Source of the DNA: Phenylobacterium sp. Root1290 | GTDB taxonomy: Bacteria > Pseudomonadota > Alphaproteobacteria > Caulobacterales > Caulobacteraceae | Length of the DNA stretch: 64,000 bases | Direction: 5' to 3' | Assembly: GCF_001425305.1 (NCBI RefSeq) | Contig: NZ_LMEE01000001.1 | Coordinates: 849-64,848, forward strand | Shown: positions 58,636-64,000 of the stretch, one piece after another | Position numbering within the stretch: the first letter of the stretch is position 1 | How the letters are laid out: each line of letters starts with the position of its first letter | Position numbers and translations under genes: made by a program | The notes under the pieces: model-generated | Seen by the model: only the letters and a program-made list of their open reading frames with translations | Database searches by the model: none | What the model was told of the DNA's origin: nothing

Positions 58636-60036
58636 ATGCTAGAAGCCGGTTTCCACAACCTCGAACTGATGCAGATCAGGGAGCTGATCCAATCAGGTCG
58701 GGCCTCTTCGATCGAGGTTACGAGGGCTCTCCTCCAACGCATCTCCGACATCGACCCCGAACTTCATGCGTTCGTGACCCTTCTTACGGATCGAGCAATT
58801 GCTGAGGCGGCTGCGGCTGACGCAGAGATTGCCGCCGGCAGAATCCGCGGCCCGCTCCATGGCGTACCTCTCGCGGTGAAGGATCTCTTGTGGACAGTGG
58901 ACGCGCCGACCACCCACGGCATGCCCATCAATCGAGCCTTCATGGCGCCTGCCGATTCAACTGTCGTCTGTCGCCTGCGCGAGGCCGGCGCGGTCATTCT
59001 CGGCAAGCTGCAACAAACTGAGGGCGCATTCGGCGATCACCACCCGGAAATCCGTGCTCCCGTGAACCCTTGGAACCCCACAATTTGGTCGGGTGTGTCG
59101 TCAAGCGGATCGGGCGTCGCAACGGCCGCGGGCATGTGCTTCGGGGCGATTGGCACTGACACCGGCGGCTCTATTCGCTTCCCGTCCGCCGCCAACGGAC
59201 TGACGGGCCTAAAGCCCACCTGGGGACGGGTGAGCCGGTTCGGAGCGTTCGAACTAGCAGCTTCTCTCGACCACATCGGCCCGATGGCGCGTTCTGCGGC
59301 AGACACGGCTGTTATGCTGGCGGCGATCGCCGGTCCAGATCCCAAGGACCCCACCGCCGCTCACAATCCTGTACCGGACTACGCCAACGAGATGGAGAAG
59401 GGTATCCGAGGACTTCGGATCGGCATCGATCGAGACTGGGCGATCAACGGCGTGGACGCCCCCAACCAGGCCGTGATCCGTAGCGTGATCGAGGTTTGCG
59501 AGGCGGCGGGCGCCATCATTCAGGAGGTCGCCTTTCCTGACACCGCTCAGATGGTCGCCGACTGGACGCCGCTTTGCAGCGTAGAAGCGGCTGTAGCTCA
59601 TCAAGAGACATTTCCTTCACAGCGCCAGGACTATGGCCGTGCGCTCGCCGGTCTACTTGATTTGGGACGAGCGCAGTCGGCGATGGACTACCAGCAGCTC
59701 CGCCTGCGGAGGGCGGAGTTCACCGGTCGCGTGCGCGCGGTGTTTCAAGACATCGACTTACTGCTGATCCCGGCGACTGGAGTGATCACCCCGACTGCTG
59801 AGAAGATGGATACTGTCGGTTCCGACGCTGCGCTGGCGTTGGCGATGTTCAGCTTCACCATGCCGTTCGACATCACGGGCAGCCCAACGATCACCCTGCC
59901 AGGCGGTATGAACGAAAACGGGACCCCAATTGGATTTCAGTTTGTGGCGGACCACTTTCGCGAGGACCTGCTCTTCCGCGCCGGATGGAGCTATCAGTCC
60001 GCCACCGATTGGCATCGCCAGCGACCGCCCGTCTGA
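58636..60036 (+). CDS. Amidase (amidase-signature family)
   Basis: This 466-residue protein has the Ser-cisSer-Lys triad: K82 (AVKDL), S155 in GVSSSGSG and nucleophile S179 in GTDTGGSIRFP, with 24 residues between the two serines as in known amidases. It hydrolyses amides to acids and ammonia, the step after nitrile hydratase. GAGGCAAAGGG precedes the ATG. It lies 22 kb from nthAB and carries no copy of the regulon operator, so it may be regulated separately. Confidence 0.9.
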   Translation: MLEAGFHNLELMQIRELIQSGRASSIEVTRALLQRISDIDPELHAFVTLLTDRAIAEAAAADAEIAAGRIRGPLHGVPLAVKDLLWTVDAPTTHGMPINRAFMAPADSTVVCRLREAGAVILGKLQQTEGAFGDHHPEIRAPVNPWNPTIWSGVSSSGSGVATAAGMCFGAIGTDTGGSIRFPSAANGLTGLKPTWGRVSRFGAFELAASLDHIGPMARSAADTAVMLAAIAGPDPKDPTAAHNPVPDYANEMEKGIRGLRIGIDRDWAINGVDAPNQAVIRSVIEVCEAAGAIIQEVAFPDTAQMVADWTPLCSVEAAVAHQETFPSQRQDYGRALAGLLDLGRAQSAMDYQQLRLRRAEFTGRVRAVFQDIDLLLIPATGVITPTAEKMDTVGSDAALALAMFSFTMPFDITGSPTITLPGGMNENGTPIGFQFVADHFREDLLFRAGWSYQSATDWHRQRPPV

Positions 60037-60157
60037 GCCCACGGTCTACCTCCTCTGCGGCCCGCGCTGGACTGCGACTCGTAGGCAACCGCGTGACCCG
60101 CGCAGGCAAGCCGGGCCAAAGCCAACAGGTTAGCCTGAGGTCAGATAGGAGGCTTCG

Positions 60158-60646
60158 ATGCAAGATAGTCAGGACGCCGGCGGGAGCGCGCCGCCGGTCT
60201 CAAACGCAGCGCTGATCGCGAGAGCCATGGGCAACGTCGCGAAGTTCAAAGAGATACGGCCCAATTGGCCAACCGCCGCGGGGGTAAGTCCGGAATTTCA
60301 GATCCCGGCTTACAAGTACTTCGACTGCGGAACCTCCAACATGGCCGTCGGAACTCCACCCGCGGTCCAAAGCGACGAACTTCGCCTAGTGACCGGCGTC
60401 TGCGCGCCGGGGCAAGGCGCGCCCCTGCACCTTCACACAGGCGAGGAGATGATGTTCGCAGCCAGCGGATCCTGGGTGATCTACTTCGACGAGGCGGGAG
60501 ATAATGCGGTGTTCCTCGATCCCTGGGACGCGATTGTTATTCCCGGAGGCATACCGCGCGGTTGGCGCAACGTCGGAACCGAGGTGGGTTGCCTCCTCAA
60601 CATCAGCTGCAACACGGACGAGATGACGTTCGTGAAGACGAAGTAG
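60158..60646 (+). CDS. Cupin-domain protein
   Basis: This 162-residue protein has a cupin barrel with motif 1 PLHLHTGEEMMFAASG and motif 2 IPGGIPRGWRN. The usual histidine of motif 2 is replaced (PRGW), so metal binding may rest on H-x-H-x3-E only. GGAGG precedes ATG 60158. It may be a small-molecule-binding or dioxygenase-like protein that works with the amidase before it. No signal peptide. Confidence 0.8.
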   Translation: MQDSQDAGGSAPPVSNAALIARAMGNVAKFKEIRPNWPTAAGVSPEFQIPAYKYFDCGTSNMAVGTPPAVQSDELRLVTGVCAPGQGAPLHLHTGEEMMFAASGSWVIYFDEAGDNAVFLDPWDAIVIPGGIPRGWRNVGTEVGCLLNISCNTDEMTFVKTK

Positions 60647-60655
60647 CGCCATCCT

Positions 60656-61672
60656 TCAGAAGATCGCAGCGTGGGGTTCCGGGCGCCCGCGGCGCGCCTG
60701 GCACTCTCTGCGCTGCTGTCTTGGCGGACAGCCGAACCGTGCGCGAAATGCGCGGCTGAAGTGGGCCGTGTCATTGAACCCCCAACCGAAAGCGACATCA
60801 GTAATGTTGCGATGCGCCTGGTGGGGATCGCACAGGTCCCTCTGCGCTCCGTCTAGCCTCATGGCCCAGATCCACGAAATCGCCGAGCATGGCTGATCGC
60901 TGAACGCACGGTGGATGGTGCTCGCCGAAATGTTGAGCCTGTTCGCGATCTGATGAACCGAGAGGTTCGGCTCGCGCAGATGCGCGAGCACATAGGCCCT
61001 AATTCGTTCAAGGCGCTCGCCAGCGTTCGCCGTCGTCCTCCGGGGTTCGCCCAGATGCGTGAAGGTTGAAAGCACTAGGTTCTCTACACCCGCCACAAGC
61101 GCGGTCGCCGCTGGGCCGCCTGCGTTCATGCCGCGCGCAACCTCCGAAAGGGTCCGGAGGGTGGCCGCAAGCAATAGCGAAGGGCCCGCGACACCGTTGG
61201 AACAAGCCGGTAGGGCCTCAGCCATCGTCAGAGCCAAGCGACGGATCGCGACTTCCGGAAGTGTAAGGATCAGACAGCTCGTCCCTGTCTGCAGAGCCAG
61301 TTCGAAGGGCCTGCCCGCTTCAAAAAGCACCAGGTCGCCAGACTTCAAGGCGACGCCCCGGCCACGCGCTATGAGATCGCCCGCCCCGCAGAGGATCATG
61401 CCGACACCGACTAGATTGCGGCCGGCCACATGCCGCATGCTGCGCTCGGTGAGCATGTGACGTTCACGAGCATCGATCTCGCACAGCGTGAGCTCGCCGA
61501 TCTGGACGCACGGCTGGATTTGGGCGCTGTTCGCGACCTGCGCTTCGAAGGGAGCTAGGAGACCTCCCTGGGCGACGGTCGGTTCGTCACGATCGGAGAC
61601 AAGCGATGTCAGAATCGGAGCCTCCAGCCCAAACGCGATACCTTCGTCGGTTGCCTGCATGGACGCACTCAT
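60656..61672 (-). CDS. AraC-family regulator
   Basis: This protein of about 338 residues has an N-terminal AraC-binding-like domain (HMLTERSMRHVAGRNLVGVG) and a C-terminal AraC helix-turn-helix (LSVHQIANRLNISASTIHRAF, then ITDVAFGWGFNDTAHFSRAF). The start MSASMQ is chosen at the first ATG before the conserved region; the 5' end is uncertain by a few codons. It converges on the cupin gene with a 10-base gap. Its target is unknown. Confidence 0.85.
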   Translation of the reverse strand: MSASMQATDEGIAFGLEAPILTSLVSDRDEPTVAQGGLLAPFEAQVANSAQIQPCVQIGELTLCEIDARERHMLTERSMRHVAGRNLVGVGMILCGAGDLIARGRGVALKSGDLVLFEAGRPFELALQTGTSCLILTLPEVAIRRLALTMAEALPACSNGVAGPSLLLAATLRTLSEVARGMNAGGPAATALVAGVENLVLSTFTHLGEPRRTTANAGERLERIRAYVLAHLREPNLSVHQIANRLNISASTIHRAFSDQPCSAISWIWAMRLDGAQRDLCDPHQAHRNITDVAFGWGFNDTAHFSRAFRARFGCPPRQQRRECQARRGRPEPHAAIF

Positions 61673-61934
61673 TGTGGCGCCGCCGACCGCGCCCCGGCGA
61701 CACTGTTGCTGAGAACACCGCGACGGACACCGCGCGGAAGCGTCGCGCACTAAAGGGGTTCCCACAGTGGGAAGGTCAAGCGCCGGCGGTTCATTGACCG
61801 GTTAGAGCTGGCAGCGCGCCGCCTTAGCATGCGTCGTGCGGCGGCCGCGTTATCGGACTGCAGGCCGCAGTAGAGGGCTGCGACGCCATCGCGATCTGGG
61901 GTCCAAAGTTGAGCGTGCGCCCGCCCACGCTCAC

Positions 61935-62025
61935 TCCTCGACCGCCACCTCCAGGCCCGCGGCGATAGTGTACGTGCCGCTGCGAGCCCGCCATGCCAGC
62001 CCCCAAAACAACGACATCGCAGCCT
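61935..62025 (-). pseudogene. FAD-binding oxidoreductase N-terminal remnant
   Basis: On the minus strand CDVVVLGAGMAG, a Rossmann GxGxxG start typical of FAD-dependent enzymes, runs out of frame within a few codons; a second frame reads TYTIAAGLEVAVEE, the usual continuation, and then stops. The piece is a frameshifted relic of about 30 codons. The rest of the gap 61673-62069 shows nothing I recognise. Confidence 0.4.
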
Positions 62026-62069
62026 TGAGACCGGATAGCAGCCTCCTGTCGCGGCGGTTTGCCTTGGAT

Positions 62070-63797
62070 TCAGCGGCTTCCATCGGCAGCGAAGATGGTT
62101 TTGCCTCTGAGGATCGTCCGCAGCACACGGGTCTTGTGGATGTCGCCCACGCTGACCTTCAGGAGGTCCTGGTTCAGAATGATCAGATCGGCGTCCTTGC
62201 CGACCTCGATCGAGCCGGTGCGATCCTCGAGGCCCAGGCCATAGGCGCCGTTGATCGTCAGGACCTCCAGACCAGTGATCACGTCGATGGCCTCTGTGCG
62301 CGCCAGATACCCACGCTCGGGCGCGGATGGGTTCTGACGCGTGACCATAGCCTGCAGGGCGAGCCAGGGATTCGGTTCTGGGATGTTGTCCCAGTCGCTG
62401 CCGTACCCCACGGTGTCGCCGGCGGCGATCAACGACCGGATGGGTCCCACCGCTCGCGTCCGCTCACGGCCGAGCAGGACCACAGTCGCGTCCATCAGCT
62501 CGTTCGGGAAGAGCACCACCGGCGGAGAATTCTCGAAAGCGACGTTGAGCCGGCGGGCGCGGCCCATGTCCTCGGGCGCCACACTGAAGGTATGCGCGAT
62601 AACGTGCCGCTTCCCACTGTTCCCGTTGGCGCGGCGGGCTGACTCGATAGCGTCGAGCGAACTGCGAACCGCGGCATCGCCCATGGCATGGATCATGATC
62701 GAGAGACCCAGCCGATCCATCTGCAGCACTGCCGTGTTGAGGCTGGACGAATCGATCGCCGGGCGACCGTAGGTCGGCGCGGAACTGTAGGGCTCGAGGT
62801 AGGGCGAGCCGGCGCCGATCGCGATTCCGTCGGCGTAGATCTTCCCGCCATCGGGATTGATCAGATCGGAAACCGGCCCCCGTTCGGCGCGGGTGTCGAA
62901 CCGCTCCAGCATCTTCTCAGGCGCGACGCTCGCGAGCGGCGTATTGAAGTCCCAGTTCGTCTTCACGCGGACCGTCAGCCGGCCTTCCGCCTCGAGCTTG
63001 CGATACGCCGCCAGGTCGGCGGCTTCAGCTTGGCCGGTCTGGACGCTCGTGACGCCATAGCTATTCAACTTCTGGAAGATCCAGGCGGCGCCGCGCTCGA
63101 TGTCTTGCGCCGACGGCTTGGGCTTGGCGTTGAAGACCAGCGCGATGGCCGATTCCATCAGGACACCGGTTGGCTCGCCGGTCCTCGGGTCGCGCAGAAT
63201 CTGCCCGCCCGCAGGGTCGCGAGTAGTCTTGTCGATCCCGGCGGCGGCCAGCGCCGCAGAGTTCACCCAGATGATGTGGTTCGTGTTGTCGTGCAGGTAG
63301 ACGGGGTTGTTCGGCGCAATCCGATCCAACGCCGCCTTGTCAAGCGACTGCGCCAACTTGGCGTCCCACTGCGCCCCCTCAACCCATTCGCCGGGCTGCT
63401 TCGCCTCCACGCACGTGGCGACAGCTTCGAGCACACCGCCGCGGTCGAGCCGGTCCGAGAACTTGCAGTAGCTCAGCTGGGCCAGGCCACCTCGGACCGG
63501 ATGGATGTGCATGTCGGTGATGCTGGGCATCGCCATGCCACCCTTCAGGTCATGGACGACCGTCGCCGGCCCGATCCGCCGGCGAACCGTCTCACTCGAC
63601 CCCACGGCCACAAATTTCCCATCCGCGATGGCCACCGCTTCGGCGACGCCAGAGAAAGCGTTTGCCGTGAAGATTCGGCCATTGACGAACACGGTCTCGG
63701 CGAACGGCTCCGTAGGCCGGGGTTGCGCGACCGCGGCGCCCGCGCAGAGCAGACTGGCCGCGAGCGGCATTATGGCGAGGAGTCGTTTCAGGCGCAT
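62070..63797 (-). CDS. Exported amidohydrolase family 3 (YtcJ/NfdA-like)
   Basis: This 575-residue protein has a Sec signal peptide (1-25, ending AVAQ), metal motif HIH (H97, H99 in DMHIHP), later HAMGDAAV and AHTF histidines, and a C-terminal GSIEVGKDADLIIL strand. This order is that of the YtcJ group, which includes N-substituted formamide deformylase. It hydrolyses an amide or formamide bond, probably in the periplasm. ATG 63797 is chosen because the signal peptide begins there. Confidence 0.88.
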   Translation of the reverse strand: MRLKRLLAIMPLAASLLCAGAAVAQPRPTEPFAETVFVNGRIFTANAFSGVAEAVAIADGKFVAVGSSETVRRRIGPATVVHDLKGGMAMPSITDMHIHPVRGGLAQLSYCKFSDRLDRGGVLEAVATCVEAKQPGEWVEGAQWDAKLAQSLDKAALDRIAPNNPVYLHDNTNHIIWVNSAALAAAGIDKTTRDPAGGQILRDPRTGEPTGVLMESAIALVFNAKPKPSAQDIERGAAWIFQKLNSYGVTSVQTGQAEAADLAAYRKLEAEGRLTVRVKTNWDFNTPLASVAPEKMLERFDTRAERGPVSDLINPDGGKIYADGIAIGAGSPYLEPYSSAPTYGRPAIDSSSLNTAVLQMDRLGLSIMIHAMGDAAVRSSLDAIESARRANGNSGKRHVIAHTFSVAPEDMGRARRLNVAFENSPPVVLFPNELMDATVVLLGRERTRAVGPIRSLIAAGDTVGYGSDWDNIPEPNPWLALQAMVTRQNPSAPERGYLARTEAIDVITGLEVLTINGAYGLGLEDRTGSIEVGKDADLIILNQDLLKVSVGDIHKTRVLRTILRGKTIFAADGSR

Positions 63798-63889
63798 GCC
63801 GGGTCTCTCGCTGTTCGGGCGGTTGCTGTCTGGGCATCGCAGGGGCGAACTGGTCAAAGGCGGCCCCTACGCACGGGTGCTGGCCAAGC

Positions 63890-64000
63890 ATGTGCAGGAG
63901 CAGACCGTGCTCCTGCACAGCTTCGTCGAGGTACTGCCGGATATCCTCGCCCGACGCGATCTGGGGACCGGTCCAAGCCTTGAACCCGAACCCAAGGGCG
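63890..64000 (-). pseudogene. Flavin monooxygenase fragment at right edge
   Basis: Reading in from the right edge on the minus strand gives LGFGFKAWTGPQIASGED then IRQYLDEAVQEHGL, closely like the FKPWHGRPIASRDEILQYLGEAIEEN part of the BVMO-type enzyme at 42570-44141. The likeness stops after about 35 residues and the frame then enters the promoter side of the amidohydrolase. It seems to be a truncated gene, but the part beyond the window is unseen. Confidence 0.5.

Noticed and set aside
62688..63983. Plus-strand open frame of 431 codons
   Set aside because: Antisense shadow of the exported amidohydrolase.

Overview
The window is high-GC, densely packed bacterial DNA with short gaps, GGAGG-type ribosome sites, many ATGA start/stop overlaps, TonB-dependent uptake and tryptophan-tryptophylquinone (TTQ) amine oxidation. 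This fits an alphaproteobacterium, and the gene style suggests Caulobacterales (Phenylobacterium/Caulobacter-like). That placement is an inference; no rRNA or other marker gene is present. No complete tRNA, CRISPR array, integrase or intact insertion sequence was seen.

Layout. 0-2 kb: a broken acyl-CoA dehydrogenase, a 3' tRNA-like fragment, a PD-(D/E)XK nuclease-like gene and a secreted/anchored nuclease. 2-12.8 kb: an ordinary accessory stretch: AraC/MFS divergent pair, a TetR regulator with a secreted metallo-beta-lactamase-fold/SnoaL fusion, an IS5-type remnant, a minus-strand group (alcohol dehydrogenase, cyclophilin-like lipoprotein, cupin, Tat-exported alpha/beta hydrolase, MFS) and a divergent LysR regulator. 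12.8-16.2 kb: a His-Xaa-Ser system (hxsB-hxsC-hxsA) with two radical SAM maturases and the repeat-bearing target protein, but no recognisable hxsD. 16.2-30 kb: a region of mostly unrecognised genes that looks like a defence or mobile-element region: a second nuclease paralogue, a SEC-C protein, a restriction-like nuclease overlapping tail to tail with a PHP-AAA ATPase (TrlF-like), an MNT-HEPN fusion, and two regulators of the sort found in alphaproteobacterial conjugative elements. 30-64 kb: a large catabolic region for nitriles, amides, amines and related compounds: flavin amine oxidase, enoyl-CoA hydratase, O-acetylhomoserine sulfhydrylase-like enzyme, Fe-type nitrile hydratase with its CobW-type activator, FMN reductase, aldehyde dehydrogenase, Baeyer-Villiger-type monooxygenase, NtaA-type flavin monooxygenase, deacetylase, a TTQ amine dehydrogenase operon ending in a TonB receptor, isochorismatase-like hydrolase, amidase and an amidohydrolase.

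How the parts work together. The most informative observation is a roughly 26-bp operator-like sequence (TTTTGGTCAATTGAC, a variable base, AATATTGGTC) seen in six intergenic regions between 27.0 and 50.8 kb. It lies upstream of a lactonase-like gene, the nitrile hydratase operon, the FMN reductase/aldehyde dehydrogenase divergent pair, the flavin-monooxygenase/MFS/BVMO operon, the deacetylase/MaoC operon and the TTQ amine dehydrogenase operon. Two paralogous TetR-family regulators (47108-47965 and 49995-50681) sit beside two of the sites. I infer one regulon that joins nitrile hydration, deacetylation, amine oxidation, aldehyde oxidation and Baeyer-Villiger/lactone chemistry for a substrate class taken up by the TonB receptor. 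A separate pairing, a TetR gene next to a metallo-hydrolase and a SnoaL-like domain, occurs twice, once as a fused secreted protein (5204-6547) and once as two adjacent genes (32697-33957).
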